Shown here in pieces: positions 38,886 to 50,827 of a stretch of 64,000 bases of DNA. Position 1 is the first letter of the stretch, and each line of letters starts with the position of its first letter. Location: NCBI GenBank assembly GCA_021806295.1, contig JAJZXS010000035.1, positions 18,052-82,051 on the forward strand, in the 5' to 3' direction. The translations under genes were made by a program, and so were the position numbers. This DNA comes from Thermoplasmata archaeon (GTDB lineage Archaea > Thermoplasmatota > Thermoplasmata > Thermoplasmatales > Thermoplasmataceae). The notes under the pieces are model-generated. The model was not told where the DNA came from. It saw only the letters and a list, made by a program, of their open reading frames with translations, and did no database searches.

Positions 38886-39944
38886 CTAAACACCGAAAAA
38901 ATCGTCAAGGCTTTCGTTATTTGTTATCCTGCCGAGCCTAATGCCAACACGCCTGAAATTTCTATCATCTTCCACCAGTATTTTATTTAAAAGAGTGTTG
39001 GCAATTGTATAGGCATTTTCTTTTGTAATTCTTCCAGATGTATAGGATCTGGAAACTATATCAAGGTCCTCCATAATGCCTATCACAGAAATCTCTCCAG
39101 GCGTTCCTGGTGCCTTTTCATATGCAAAATCCACAGCCTTTTTAATTACTGGTAAAATTATATCGAGATTTCTGGTATTTTCCTGAAGGGTCATGTACCT
39201 GCCAAAGTTTTTTCTAACACGTTCTTCTACAGGCTTGCTATATCTGTTTTCAGCGATGTCAATTAGATAGTTATATTTTGCATTTCCAAGGATTTCCGTC
39301 ATTCCGGCAGGATCTGCCTTCAATATATCACGTATATAATATACACCTGCATCATTCAATCTGGATGACAGGACAGAACCGATCCCTGGAATTCTGGTAA
39401 TTTCAAGTGTGTCAAGGAACTCATCCACATGTTCCGGATCAATATATTTTAATCCGTCAGGTTTTGCCATATCGCCCAGAACTTTTGCTATAACCTTGTT
39501 TACTGATACCCCTACAGATGCTTGCATACCATGAGTTTTAAATATTTTTTCCTTAATTTCGCCGGCAAGGGCGACAGCCTCATTAAAATTATCACACTCC
39601 TCTGTTACGTCTATATATGCCTCATCAATGCTCGCGATTTCCATTTTATCTGAATAGGATGATATGGTTTTCATTACCCTATCTGAAAATTCCTTATAAA
39701 AATCACGCCTGATAGGCAGGAATATAGCTTTATCCCTGCCAACCTTCAGGGCCTGAGGAAGGGGCATCCCGGATTTTATGCCCAGAGACCTTGCTATGTA
39801 GTTAGAAGTTGCAACGGCACCGCTGTTCTCAGTTCTGCCGGAGTAGACACAAACTACTACAGGTTTATCCCTTATGGATGGGTTCATTATTTCCTCCACC
39901 TGTGCATAGAAATAATCAAAGTCCACAAATATTATGAAAGGCAT
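38886..39944 (-). CDS. dbh: Y-family DNA polymerase (Dbh/DinB type)
   Basis: MPFIIFVDFDYFYAQVEEIMNP, ASIDEAYIDVTE and SVGVSVNKVIAKVLGDMAKPDGL. Confidence 0.95.
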   Translation of the reverse strand: MPFIIFVDFDYFYAQVEEIMNPSIRDKPVVVCVYSGRTENSGAVATSNYIARSLGIKSGMPLPQALKVGRDKAIFLPIRRDFYKEFSDRVMKTISSYSDKMEIASIDEAYIDVTEECDNFNEAVALAGEIKEKIFKTHGMQASVGVSVNKVIAKVLGDMAKPDGLKYIDPEHVDEFLDTLEITRIPGIGSVLSSRLNDAGVYYIRDILKADPAGMTEILGNAKYNYLIDIAENRYSKPVEERVRKNFGRYMTLQENTRNLDIILPVIKKAVDFAYEKAPGTPGEISVIGIMEDLDIVSRSYTSGRITKENAYTIANTLLNKILVEDDRNFRRVGIRLGRITNNESLDDFFGV

Positions 39945-40030
39945 TATTATTGAATATGTTATACGATTTTAATTTTTTCTATATTTAAGGAATATATATT
40001 AAAATTATACTTAATCAACCCGTACTGAAC

Positions 40031-41248
40031 TCAAAGTATAAGTGAATTCATACCGGGCTCTCCAGGGTCTCTTTTCATATTCTTTAGTCTTCTGAATATT
40101 TCAAGGGACAAATCAGCCTTATTCATATTTTTAAGTTCATCCCTTTTCTTACCACTGACAATTATATAATCATTGTTTGTTTCTCCGAATGGTGATTTAT
40201 CAAAGCTGTTTAGTATAATAATGTCAGGATCCGATTTTTCAAATTTTTTCTTATCAAAGGATTTTTCGCTATCAAGATTAAATAGAACCATGAGGGATCC
40301 TGGGGCCATATCCCTTATTCTGTCCCTTACCTTGGGCCTGGGAGTTAATATAATATTCTGATCCTTTCCGCTGTCAAGTTTCCCCTTATTTTCCTGTGTA
40401 TCAAAATCCATCAAAGCCATTGGCATCAGGATATAATCATATTTTTCAATGGTTATATACGTGTTTGTTTCTATGATAATTTCTTTCAGGTTGTATTTCT
40501 CCATATAAGTTACATATGATGGTATGCTATACTGGGAATTGCCTACATAAGTTATTACAGAAGCCCCGAGCCGGAAAGCGTTTCTTGCCATCCAGTAGCC
40601 TGTATAGCCTGAGGATCTATTAGTTATTACCCTCACCTGATCTATTGGAAGTTCACTTCTTCCAGATATTATTAGCACTTTCTTACCACTTAGTTCATCG
40701 CCGTAAATGGCTCTGCAAAGGTGGTCTATAATCCTATCATTGTCAGCAAGTTTTGCCTTGGTATCATCGTACTCAGGTTCAACCACAAGTACTCCCATTT
40801 TTTTGAGAGTCTCTATATTCTCCTTATTTACAGGATTCTCCATCATATCCCTGTGCATTGCAGGGACAACAACAATCTTGTTTCCATGCCCCAGGGCATA
40901 GGAAAAGAATAATGATGGTATGCTATCTGAAATGCCTCTTGCCATTTTCCCGATTGTATTATACGATGCTGGTGCAACGAGGAGCACAGTGTTTTCATCG
41001 AACATGGAAATGTGTTCTATGTTTCCAGTTATTTCAGTAACAACAGGATTTCCTGTTGCCCATTCCATTATAGTTTTTCCTATCATTGAAACAGCAGACC
41101 TGCTCATTGCAGAGACAGTTTTGGCACCTTCGCGCTTGATATCTCTAATTAAATCAGGAATTCTATATATTGAAATACTCGCAGAACTGGCGATAATAAC
41201 CTTTTTGCCTGAAAGCATATTTTCGAAATGTGATTCTATGTAGTTCAT
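40031..41248 (-). CDS. coaBC: Bifunctional phosphopantothenoylcysteine decarboxylase/synthetase
   Basis: NIEHISM, APASYNTIGKMARGI, PAMHRDMMENPV and RVITNRSSGYTGYWMAR. Confidence 0.88.
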   Translation of the reverse strand: MNYIESHFENMLSGKKVIIASSASISIYRIPDLIRDIKREGAKTVSAMSRSAVSMIGKTIMEWATGNPVVTEITGNIEHISMFDENTVLLVAPASYNTIGKMARGISDSIPSLFFSYALGHGNKIVVVPAMHRDMMENPVNKENIETLKKMGVLVVEPEYDDTKAKLADNDRIIDHLCRAIYGDELSGKKVLIISGRSELPIDQVRVITNRSSGYTGYWMARNAFRLGASVITYVGNSQYSIPSYVTYMEKYNLKEIIIETNTYITIEKYDYILMPMALMDFDTQENKGKLDSGKDQNIILTPRPKVRDRIRDMAPGSLMVLFNLDSEKSFDKKKFEKSDPDIIILNSFDKSPFGETNNDYIIVSGKKRDELKNMNKADLSLEIFRRLKNMKRDPGEPGMNSLIL

Positions 41249-41362
41249 ATTTTTAATAGTCCATCATGTTTTAAATGTTTTATCCATTTTAGTTCAATTT
41301 ATAAAATTGGACAGAAATTTATAGCCCCATAGATTAATCAAAAAAAGTAGTCAGGAGGCTGA

Positions 41363-42988
41363 TTATGCGCCAGAGCTGGCTCCCGGATTTGCCTTTTCTT
41401 TTTTTGTTCTAATCCGGTCATTTATGCCGTATCTCGTGATCCAGTACACCGTCTTAAAGAATCCAGGAATTGTATTCAGGTTTACTGTTGCGAAATCACG
41501 GGATTTCTGTCCCTTGGTTTCAGACAGCTGAAGGAATATCTTATCAAGATTTTTGAAAACGGTATCCGTCATCAGGTTAAGTATACCCCTTGTTATAGGA
41601 TTTAATCTATCAACCATGTGCGGTATGATTTTTCTGGTGGTCTTGAAATTATATTTCCATGATAGGTAAAGCAGCTCCCAGTATTTGGATGGCAATTTTT
41701 CCATGTAGGGGAATGGATTTTTGCTTATTCTGGATGATGTCATTGGTATAACTGGCAGGGGAAATACCCATGCAGTAAAATTATTCTCAATTATGGAATT
41801 TACCATGTCAATGCTCTGATCAAGGTCTGCATCGTTTTCCTCAGGATAGCCAATTGTCATTGTATAACAGGGAAATATGCTGGCCCTATTCATTATGGGA
41901 GTTGCCTTCAAAATTACATCTTTCCAGTCCTCCGGTTTCCATGGGAATGGTTTGGCATTCATGTATTTATGCATTATTTTGGTGCTTCCGGTTTCAAGGC
42001 CAACAACTGGCGCCTCGGCACCGTACTCCTTAAGTCTGGCGATGTCTGAAATTTCATATACAGTATCGGGCGATGTAAGAACTGCAGGTGCAGATATGTG
42101 TGGAAATGTAATATATCTGGCACCCATGTTCCTGGTTGTTGTGAAGAGATCTACCAGGGCTTCATGGTTTACTCCCAGTTTCTTCTGGCCGTAAAGCATA
42201 ATATCATCTGTAATCAATTCTATGTCTTTATATCCGCTGTCCATGTATAGTTTTATTTCCTTTTTTATGCTGTCCATTGGTATTGTACGGTATGTTTCCG
42301 GCGTAATAGAGCAGAATGAACACCCTCTGGGGCATCCCCTGGTAACCTGTACCTCTCCGAATCTGCCAGGTTTTATGATCTCAGGGATATCCTCAACTTT
42401 CGGCATTCTTCCGGTTATTTCCCTTGGAAGCTGATCGTCATTAAGTGCCTTTTTTACCAGTACAGGAAAATCCAGTTCAGCCTCCCCATTGAAAACAGTA
42501 TCAATATAATCCGGCCTTTTTAGTCCGATCTGCCAGGCTGCAGGGCCTCCCACAATAACCTTCAGGCTGTATCTTTTCTTGATTTGTATTACCTTCTTTT
42601 CAAGTTCCTGAAAATATCTGGCGGTCCAGCTCATCTGACCACCGAATAGCATTGTTAATTTGAATGTTACAGGACTCAGCCCGTACGGGTCATGGACATT
42701 GATTCCCAGAACCTTTGTATCATCACCAATATTATCCTCAAGCCTTTCAGGTGCAACTATTTTTATATCCTCTATGCCATTTTTGACAAGTGCAGCCTCA
42801 AGTTTTCTAAGAGGATACGGGACATACAGAGGTTCTCCGTTCTTATACCGTGCCGGAGGGTCGAAAAATTTATCCATCAAAATTTTTGGTACAACGTTGT
42901 TTGGCATGCATGCTACATAACCCATTACGGAAACCCCACCATAGTTCGTGAAAGTCCCCCTATCCGAGGTAAGTACTACTTTTGCCAT
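41363..42988 (-). CDS. Radical SAM protein with a B12-binding-like N-terminal domain
   Basis: CPRGCSFC (CxxxCxxC), B12-domain-like VLGINVHDPYGLSP...KVIVGGPAAWQ, VVGLETGSTKIM and YTMTIGYPEE. Confidence 0.88.
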   Translation of the reverse strand: MAKVVLTSDRGTFTNYGGVSVMGYVACMPNNVVPKILMDKFFDPPARYKNGEPLYVPYPLRKLEAALVKNGIEDIKIVAPERLEDNIGDDTKVLGINVHDPYGLSPVTFKLTMLFGGQMSWTARYFQELEKKVIQIKKRYSLKVIVGGPAAWQIGLKRPDYIDTVFNGEAELDFPVLVKKALNDDQLPREITGRMPKVEDIPEIIKPGRFGEVQVTRGCPRGCSFCSITPETYRTIPMDSIKKEIKLYMDSGYKDIELITDDIMLYGQKKLGVNHEALVDLFTTTRNMGARYITFPHISAPAVLTSPDTVYEISDIARLKEYGAEAPVVGLETGSTKIMHKYMNAKPFPWKPEDWKDVILKATPIMNRASIFPCYTMTIGYPEENDADLDQSIDMVNSIIENNFTAWVFPLPVIPMTSSRISKNPFPYMEKLPSKYWELLYLSWKYNFKTTRKIIPHMVDRLNPITRGILNLMTDTVFKNLDKIFLQLSETKGQKSRDFATVNLNTIPGFFKTVYWITRYGINDRIRTKKEKANPGASSGA

Positions 42989-43296
42989 AAATAATTAATT
43001 CATACAAATATTTTAATTTTATCAAATTTGGAGAATTATTACTATATGTAAATATTATTAATCGAATTATATTTGTAATAACTGGAAATAAATAGAATGA
43101 TATATCAATCAACTATTAAGTATCATATAATGTTCCAATAAATTATAAAGAAACAGAAATTGTATATCTTGAGAATGTGATGTTTTTGATGTTGATTGTC
43201 ATACATTTCTGTAGAAATTATTTGGCATTAATTGTTTATGCCTGCCTTAAATACTAATTCCAGCTATATAACGCAAAATACATATAGTTATGCTCG

Positions 43297-46200
43297 TTGT
43301 CATACATAATGATTGTTGACTCTATAGAAATGGAAAACTTCAAATCGTATGGAAACAAACAAATTATTAAGGTAAATCAGGGTTTTACAGTAATTATAGG
43401 GCCAAATGGATCAGGAAAAAGCAATATTGGAGACAGCATGCTGTTTGTTCTCGGAATCAGGTCAAATAAAACCGTGAGGGTAGATAAACTTGAAGATTTT
43501 ATACATAAAACTAATCCACCGAAGAAGCATTGTTATGTTACATTAAATGTTATTGCTGATGATGGCACCAGATACGCAATAAAGAGGGAAATTACCTATT
43601 CCGGTGGAGAATATAAGTCAAATTATTATATAAATGACAGAAGATCCACAAGAAACGACGTCCTTAAACTTATAGATAGCTTCCACATATATCTCGATGC
43701 TTACAGCTTTGTCCTTCAGGGAGATATAAATAATATGGTGAAGATGACCGGTGCTGAGAGAAGAAAACTTTTTGAATCAATAGCCGGAATTGAAAGTTAT
43801 AAAGAACGTATCGAAAGTGCCCAGCAAGATATTAATGGATTGAATGAGAATTTAAACAGTATGGATGCGGTCCTGGGAGAAATAAAAAATGTGCTTAACG
43901 TTCTTGGTGTAGACCGGGAAAACGCTATCCGGTACAATACTATCAATAAGGAATTAAACGAGCTTAAACTGTATTTGAAGGTTAAGGACAGGGAGAGATT
44001 GACCCAGGAACTTTCTATGTATAATGGGAATATTTCCCAGAATAACGTAGATATTCACAATCTGGAAACGGAAAATGATACCCTCCAGCAGAGGAAGGAT
44101 GAAATTGCAAATCGAATAGAAGAAATACAGAAACAACTGGACGCAATCGGAGGAACGGAGATAGTTAAAATCCGGCAACTGATAGAAAACCTGACAATAA
44201 GGATTACTGAAAACAGTACAAAAATTGGAACGTTTAAGGAAAGTGTTACTAATTCAGAGTCAAGAATCAGGACATCCAGAGATGCGTATGCTTTCAATCA
44301 GGAACAGCTCGAGAAGAAGATAAAGGAGAAGAAAAATTATGAATCCTATCTCAGAGGGGCTGAAAACAGCATAAAAAAGATAAATGAGGAATTGAACAGA
44401 TTCCGGCAGGAAAATTACGAAAACTCCAGAATGGCACGGGAGATCAATGATAAAATTGGCAGCATAGATAAAGAAATTCAATCAAACAATAGCCTGCTTA
44501 TAAATGATAATGATATCAGTTCAATAGAGAAGGAGATATCATCACTTTCAAGGGAACTCACACTACATGAGGAAAAAATAAAGGATGAAACAGTAAAAAT
44601 AAAGGATTTTAAATGGAAGATAGATAATCTGAAAGGCAATATAGAAGGGTATAACAGAGAAATTAATTCTGTTAACTCTGAGTTTATGACCATCAGAAAC
44701 AAATTAAACGATCTTATTACTGCGAAGAATAACAACGATATAGAGATCAGGAACAAAGAAAAAGAGCTACGTGGCCTCAATTACAGAAGCAGTGCATCTT
44801 CGGCCATGAAAGAAATTAATAATCTTATGGAGGATGATGACAGGATATATGGAACCATTTCAAAACTTATTGAATATAACGAGAAATATACAAATGCAAT
44901 AAGTGTTGCTGCCGGCGGTCGCCTTAATTCTATAGTTGTTGAAGATGACCGGGTTGCACAGAACTGCATTGAAGATTTAAAGGAAAGAAGACTTGGACGG
45001 TTAACATTCATACCTCTGAATAAAATATCATCTGGGTCTGACCGGCAACGTGCAGTAGATCTTGTCAATTCTGGTGAGGCCATAGATTTCGTTAGGAACC
45101 TTGTGGATTATGATTCAAAATTTGAAAAAGCCATAAAATATGCCTTCGGTGATACTGTGCTGATGGATTCAATGGAACATGCCAGAAAGCACATGACCGG
45201 TGTCCGTATTGTTACCCTGGAGGGTGATGTCTTTGAACCATCTGGTGCAATGACCGGTGGATCAATAAAAAATGATGAGCTTCTTGCAAACAGGATTTTA
45301 AAAACTATATCCGATCTGGAGGGCAGCAATGAAATGTTGAAAAGTGAGATAAGCATTATTGAGAAAAAAAACAGTGAAATTTCAACAAAACTTGCAGAGT
45401 TAACAAGAAAGAGAGACATATCAAATAGCAACATAGCCAGTTACCAGGCACAGATGCAGGATTCTGAGAATGCAGTAAAGTCCTCAGGAGAAAGAATAAA
45501 GGATATAAATATTAAAATTGCTGATGCTGAGGAAAGGAAGAAGAATTTCGAATTCAGAAAAAATGAAATCAAACTAAAGGTATTTGAACTTGAAAAGGGG
45601 AAGGAAAAATTATTTAAAAAGTTGAAGGAGCTTGCCCCAGAAAACGTTGAAATAGAGAAACAGATGGAAAATGAGCTGGGAGAAGCACAGAAAAGCAGGG
45701 AGAATTATTCAAATAATCTCGCCCAGATAGAAACTGAAATAGGGCATTTCCAGGAGAAAAGCCAGGAACTTGCAGAAAAGATAGAGAGCCTTGAGAGGGA
45801 AATTTCAGATAATAAGAAATTAATCGAGAAGTATAATCAGGAACTGGATTCCATGCAGGTAGAGCTTCTGGAAAATAAACAGAAACAGAATGAGATAGAA
45901 TCAAGATCTGGAGATCTGTACAGGGAAAAATCGAGACTGTCCACGGAACAGGATAACATTTTTAACAGCATAAGAAAAAATGATGATATGATAAGCAATA
46001 AGAAAACTATCATAGCTTCCCTTAATGCAAAGATAGAAAATATATCATTCCAGCTTGATACTATCAAGTATGAAATAGAAAACAGCAGTGTAGAATTTAC
46101 TGATTTCAGGATCAGCATCAACGATGTAAATAAGAAAATTTCTGAAAACACAAGGAAAATAGAGGAACTGGGAGCAGTGAATATGAAGGCAATTGAGCAG

Positions 46201-46788
46201 TATGATAACGAAATGCAGCGTTATAACAGTACTGAATCTAAATATAAAACTTTATTAAATGAAAAAAATGACCTCATAGAATTGCAGAATCAGATAATAG
46301 AGGATGAAAAGAAAAAATTCCTGGAACTCCTTGATACCATTAATGAACAGTTCAAAAAGTTATATGCGAGGCTGTCCGAGGGAGGAGAGGCAAACCTTGA
46401 AATCACAAGCAGGGAAGATCCTTTAAATGCCGAAGTTTATATAAAGGTAAAACCCAGCGGAAAACAGATGATAAAAATAGATGCGCTTAGCGGTGGGGAG
46501 AAGAGTGTGGCTGTTCTTGCACTTATACTGGCATTCCAGATAAAAAATCCATCACCTGTATATTACCTTGACGAGGTGGATATGTTCCTGGACGGGCATA
46601 ACGCCGAGCACGTAGGAGAACTATTCAGGGAGAACTCAAGAAGCTCACAGGTTGTAATGGTATCACTGAAGGGTGCAGTGTCAAAATTTGCAGACAATAT
46701 AATAGGAGTAACCACAGATGGGCGTGGAAATACAAAGATAGTTCAAAAAAAGGTGGGTGAAGACCTTGGAAAGGGAAGAGATACTTAA
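43297..46788 (+). CDS. smc: Chromosome segregation ATPase SMC
   Basis: Walker A IIGPNGSGKSNIGDSMLF, long coiled coils, hinge GGRLNSIVVEDD...EPSGAMTGGS, signature LSGGEKSVAVLAL, Walker B VYYLDEVDMFLD. Confidence 0.96.
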   Translation: MSYIMIVDSIEMENFKSYGNKQIIKVNQGFTVIIGPNGSGKSNIGDSMLFVLGIRSNKTVRVDKLEDFIHKTNPPKKHCYVTLNVIADDGTRYAIKREITYSGGEYKSNYYINDRRSTRNDVLKLIDSFHIYLDAYSFVLQGDINNMVKMTGAERRKLFESIAGIESYKERIESAQQDINGLNENLNSMDAVLGEIKNVLNVLGVDRENAIRYNTINKELNELKLYLKVKDRERLTQELSMYNGNISQNNVDIHNLETENDTLQQRKDEIANRIEEIQKQLDAIGGTEIVKIRQLIENLTIRITENSTKIGTFKESVTNSESRIRTSRDAYAFNQEQLEKKIKEKKNYESYLRGAENSIKKINEELNRFRQENYENSRMAREINDKIGSIDKEIQSNNSLLINDNDISSIEKEISSLSRELTLHEEKIKDETVKIKDFKWKIDNLKGNIEGYNREINSVNSEFMTIRNKLNDLITAKNNNDIEIRNKEKELRGLNYRSSASSAMKEINNLMEDDDRIYGTISKLIEYNEKYTNAISVAAGGRLNSIVVEDDRVAQNCIEDLKERRLGRLTFIPLNKISSGSDRQRAVDLVNSGEAIDFVRNLVDYDSKFEKAIKYAFGDTVLMDSMEHARKHMTGVRIVTLEGDVFEPSGAMTGGSIKNDELLANRILKTISDLEGSNEMLKSEISIIEKKNSEISTKLAELTRKRDISNSNIASYQAQMQDSENAVKSSGERIKDINIKIADAEERKKNFEFRKNEIKLKVFELEKGKEKLFKKLKELAPENVEIEKQMENELGEAQKSRENYSNNLAQIETEIGHFQEKSQELAEKIESLEREISDNKKLIEKYNQELDSMQVELLENKQKQNEIESRSGDLYREKSRLSTEQDNIFNSIRKNDDMISNKKTIIASLNAKIENISFQLDTIKYEIENSSVEFTDFRISINDVNKKISENTRKIEELGAVNMKAIEQYDNEMQRYNSTESKYKTLLNEKNDLIELQNQIIEDEKKKFLELLDTINEQFKKLYARLSEGGEANLEITSREDPLNAEVYIKVKPSGKQMIKIDALSGGEKSVAVLALILAFQIKNPSPVYYLDEVDMFLDGHNAEHVGELFRENSRSSQVVMVSLKGAVSKFADNIIGVTTDGRGNTKIVQKKVGEDLGKGRDT

Positions 46789-47533
46789 AGCTATGATCAC
46801 CCAGGATATGGGTGAGGATATTCAGTATTACACAGAAATTCTGAATGAAGTTGAGGAGAATATTAGCTATCCGGACGTATTTTCAGAAACTGTGTCCAAA
46901 ATATTCCGTATGGTTTTGACTGGAAAACTTGATCCCTGGAGCGTAAATATTTCAGAATTTAAGGATCTGTTTTTCCGGGAAAGAAATGAAAATTTTGAGG
47001 TTGCTGGAATTTTAATATCAAGCGCATGGCATGTTCTCTACGAAAAAAGCATGAAAATGATGATGGGCGCCATTGATGAACCTGTAGAAGAAAGTTATGA
47101 AGAATTAAGTGACAATACTGAAAATTATGATGTGGACGACTCCACTATGGGTTCCATGCCAGACCTGAATGTTCCTGTATTTCACAGGGAAGCAGCCAGA
47201 GTTACAATAACAGAATTTTTAACGGTTATGAAAAAGGTATATAAAAGCAGGGAAAAGAAACCTGAAAAAGAACCTGAGGAATATTATGATGCTGACATTG
47301 ATGAGGATATTATATCACACTCCAACACTGATACAATAGAACAGGGCATAGAGGAAACCCTGTCAAAAATAGGTAAATATATGAATCCATTTTTTGTGGA
47401 AGATTACTGGGGAAACACAAAAGCAGAAAGGGCAAATTTTATTTTATACCTGCTCTTCCTCCAGAAATCTGGAAAGGTAGAACTCTACCAGGAAGAGCCA
47501 ATGGGTAATATACAGGTTACAAAATTATTTTAG
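46757..47533 (+). CDS. scpA: Segregation and condensation protein ScpA (kleisin)
   Basis: [20 protein letters not shown] near the N-terminus and a C-terminal winged-helix-like region; overlaps the smc 3' end. Confidence 0.85.
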   Translation: MKTLEREEILKAMITQDMGEDIQYYTEILNEVEENISYPDVFSETVSKIFRMVLTGKLDPWSVNISEFKDLFFRERNENFEVAGILISSAWHVLYEKSMKMMMGAIDEPVEESYEELSDNTENYDVDDSTMGSMPDLNVPVFHREAARVTITEFLTVMKKVYKSREKKPEKEPEEYYDADIDEDIISHSNTDTIEQGIEETLSKIGKYMNPFFVEDYWGNTKAERANFILYLLFLQKSGKVELYQEEPMGNIQVTKLF

Positions 47534-48522
47534 GTACCATCTATGATACCGTCCTCTGTCAGGGTTATAACTGCCTCACCCTCCGGTAAGTATGGAGAAT
47601 CTATGAGCCTTGCAATTCTTTTGCCTGCCTTGGCCTTCCTCAGATATATCCTGAAGGTTGCTGTATGCCCGACTATGTTTCCGCCTATGGGTGTCATTGG
47701 GTCTCCGAAGAATACCGCCGGGTTTGCAGATACCTGATTTGTAACTGCTATCACGGCATTATATATTGTTCCGAATTTTAGCAGGTCATGCATATGCTTA
47801 TTCAGTAGCTGCTGCCTTTCAGCTAGCGACCCCCTACCCACATATTCAGAACGGAAATGCGATGTAAGGGAATCCACTATAAGTAGTTTAATTGGAAATT
47901 CCTTTGCAATTTCCGCAGCCTTCTCTGCAAGGAGTATCTGATGATGTGCATTGTATGCTCTTGCAACATGAATTCTTTTGAGTGTTTCGTCCGGGTCAAG
48001 GTTCCTTGCCCTTGCCATCTGGATAACCCTTTCAGGCCTGAAAGTATTCTCTGTATCTATTATAAGGACATCAGAATCAAGCCCACCCTGTTCTTTTGGT
48101 ATTGTTGCATTGACAGCAAGCTGCAACATTATCTGGGTTTTGCCAGAACCGAATTCACCGAAGAATTCCGTAATAGACTGTGTTTCAAGGCCTCCACCTA
48201 TAAGGTTGTCCAGTCCCTGCGCACCGGTTGATAATTTTAAAACCTCCTTCCTTCTCTGCAAAATTTCCTCACCGGTTTCAAAATTACCCACATCTGCGTA
48301 TTTTCTGGCAGCTGCAATAATCTTAACTGCTGCTCCCTCTGCAATACCACTGATATCAGCAAGGTCCTTCGGGGATGCTACTGCGATCTGCATAATATCA
48401 TCATATCCATTTTCACGCAGCTTGTCAGCGGTTGCCTCTCCTACACCGGGCAGGTCTTCTATCGTAAGGTTCTTTTTTTCAGTTAAGTCTTCTGTGTCAT
48501 CAATCTTTTTTTCTTTAGCCAT
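47530..48522 (-). CDS. radA: DNA repair and recombination protein RadA
   Basis: Hh[25 protein letters not shown], Walker [38 protein letters not shown]. Start refined to MAKEKK at 48522. Confidence 0.97.
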   Translation of the reverse strand: MAKEKKIDDTEDLTEKKNLTIEDLPGVGEATADKLRENGYDDIMQIAVASPKDLADISGIAEGAAVKIIAAARKYADVGNFETGEEILQRRKEVLKLSTGAQGLDNLIGGGLETQSITEFFGEFGSGKTQIMLQLAVNATIPKEQGGLDSDVLIIDTENTFRPERVIQMARARNLDPDETLKRIHVARAYNAHHQILLAEKAAEIAKEFPIKLLIVDSLTSHFRSEYVGRGSLAERQQLLNKHMHDLLKFGTIYNAVIAVTNQVSANPAVFFGDPMTPIGGNIVGHTATFRIYLRKAKAGKRIARLIDSPYLPEGEAVITLTEDGIIDGT

Positions 48523-48523
48523 T

Positions 48524-49537
48524 TTAATATTCAACTCCTTTTATATCAAGTGAGGCATCTGTTTTATTCACCGATAGGTTCTGTTCCATGCCGAACATTG
48601 CCCTTACAGCGTCTATATTTTCAGGTATAACATCGCTTTCCTGGTGAACTGCCTGTATATAATGCAGTCTGTTCTTATAAATATTTATGCTCTCCTTCCA
48701 GATTGCAATCTCATACAGATCTGATCTATTTCTTGAAAGTTCTCTTGCATAGTCCATAACCTGTGCTGTTGAATTTATTTTCTCGCCGCCATTCAGCAGT
48801 ATGATTCTCCTCTTCTGTGACAGGGCATTTAGAACCTCCTGTGTGCCGGGCTGGGAAGCAAGTTCCAGATTTATTACGTGTACATGCATTAAGGTTGTAG
48901 GAACCTTGACTGCAGTGGTTTCTATATTTATGTCCTTCATTACTGTTTTTAAATCTCCTGCATGATGTGATGGATATGACATGGATGGCTCTATGGCATT
49001 TATTGGGCCTTTTTTATTATCGTTGGGATCTGTTGCCCTTCTAAGTATTGTGGAACTGGCACTTTCAATCCCGAAAGCGTCACGTATCGGTGTAAGGGTT
49101 CTGGCAAGTGCCGTTGTATTGCATGATACAACCCTAACATAATTTTTTGCCATGGAATCTGCATAATTTGAATAGGCATTAAAACTGGATTCAGCTGCAT
49201 CACTCCTTTCACCGCCCTCAAGAATTGCCTTGATTCCATACTCTTTATAAAGTTTTAAATTCTTTTCGCCGCTTCCTTCCGGTGTTCCATCAATAACAAT
49301 ATCAGATTCAGCCAGGAGATCTTTAAGTGTCCCCTTTACTTTAATACCACTTTCCTCAAATTCCTTTTTCTTATCACTGTCAGGCACATATATGTTATAA
49401 TATCTGGATGCCTGTTTTGTAACATAATCCGGTGTATTTTTTACTATTCCTGTGACATACATATCATCCTGAACGGAAACGCCATATGCAACCCTTCTGC
49501 CTATTGTGCCGTAACCATTTATAGCAACGCCTATCAT
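48524..49537 (-). CDS. gap: Archaeal (type II) glyceraldehyde-3-phosphate dehydrogenase
   Basis: [26 protein letters not shown], and [11 protein letters not shown]. Confidence 0.94.
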   Translation of the reverse strand: MIGVAINGYGTIGRRVAYGVSVQDDMYVTGIVKNTPDYVTKQASRYYNIYVPDSDKKKEFEESGIKVKGTLKDLLAESDIVIDGTPEGSGEKNLKLYKEYGIKAILEGGERSDAAESSFNAYSNYADSMAKNYVRVVSCNTTALARTLTPIRDAFGIESASSTILRRATDPNDNKKGPINAIEPSMSYPSHHAGDLKTVMKDINIETTAVKVPTTLMHVHVINLELASQPGTQEVLNALSQKRRIILLNGGEKINSTAQVMDYARELSRNRSDLYEIAIWKESINIYKNRLHYIQAVHQESDVIPENIDAVRAMFGMEQNLSVNKTDASLDIKGVEY

Positions 49538-49673
49538 CGAAATACGATACTGTTTGATATTATAAATTTATTGATTATAGATAACTGCTGTATATTTGAA
49601 TTAAGGAAATTAGAACAGAGTTTGAAGTTGGGCAGGAAGGAAATAATTATATTATTTGGTTAAATGGTAGGCT

Positions 49674-50822
49674 GTGCCGGATGACATTTTGAAACAGTAT
49701 TTTAGGCAGTATTATTCCACAAACTCACTGGGTATACCGGATATGCTATTTCAGCGGGAAATCGGATTTATCCCGTTCAACGGAACCATGATAAGACACA
49801 AAAAATTTTCCGGTCAGAAACCTATTGAAAGATTTGTAAGGCAGTATGTGCCGCGGCATCTTTACTATTCCTCGGCATACTACAGGTTCCCTGATCAGCA
49901 TAAAATGATGGAAAAAGAATGGCTAGGTGCCGAGCTCATATTTGATCTTGATGCGGATCATATAGAGGGGGCAAACAGAATGACCTATATGGAAATTCTT
50001 GCTGAGGTCAAAAAGCATACACTCAGGTTGCTGGATATGCTCATGAACGATTTTGGATTCGGGGAAAATAATATAAGACTTTATTTTTCCGGAGGGAGGG
50101 GTTACCATGTACACGTGGAAAATGATAAAATTTACACAATGGATTCCGATTCGAGAAGAGATATCGGCGATTATATACGTATAGAGGGACTCAACATAGA
50201 AGACCTCAAAATGCTTGATGACAGTTATTTCAATTATGGTATACTGGGAAGGTTCAATAACTATATTGCAGATTTTTACAGTAATATAGATGAGAATTAT
50301 ATCAAATCTGTTTTTGGCAAATCCTGGTGGAACTATATGAATTATCTTGAGAAGTTCTACAACGGAGAGAAGATTGTAGATTTTTTGAAAAAAGCCCAGG
50401 GCAACAAGTTCAAATTGCTTATAAAAAAAGGCAACAGCAATGAAAATGCGTCTATTGACTATGACAGGATTATGCTGGGGAAACTCCTTCAGGATTTTAA
50501 AAAAAATGCACTGGCTGAAATAGATGAGCCGGTTACAACTGATATTCATAGGCTTATACGGTTCCCATTCAGTTTGCATGGCAAAACCGGGTTAATGGTG
50601 AAACCTGTTCCCATTGACAAACTGAAGTGGTTCAATCCCCTGGATGAGGCCATACCGGAGGTTTTTAAAAATGGTGAGGTAAATATTAACCTGAAAATCA
50701 ATAAATTCTCAATATCTATGAATGGAGAAGATTATTCAATAGAGAAAGGTGAGAATAGAGTTCCGCTCTATCTGGGAATATTCACATCTGCAATAAATGT
50801 TGCAGATTTTATGCAGGAATGA
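49674..50822 (+). CDS. priS: DNA primase small (catalytic) subunit
   Basis: ELIFDLDADH catalytic carboxylates and LYFSGGRGYHVHV; GTG start. Confidence 0.93.
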   Translation: MPDDILKQYFRQYYSTNSLGIPDMLFQREIGFIPFNGTMIRHKKFSGQKPIERFVRQYVPRHLYYSSAYYRFPDQHKMMEKEWLGAELIFDLDADHIEGANRMTYMEILAEVKKHTLRLLDMLMNDFGFGENNIRLYFSGGRGYHVHVENDKIYTMDSDSRRDIGDYIRIEGLNIEDLKMLDDSYFNYGILGRFNNYIADFYSNIDENYIKSVFGKSWWNYMNYLEKFYNGEKIVDFLKKAQGNKFKLLIKKGNSNENASIDYDRIMLGKLLQDFKKNALAEIDEPVTTDIHRLIRFPFSLHGKTGLMVKPVPIDKLKWFNPLDEAIPEVFKNGEVNINLKINKFSISMNGEDYSIEKGENRVPLYLGIFTSAINVADFMQE

Positions 50823-50827
50823 ATTTA

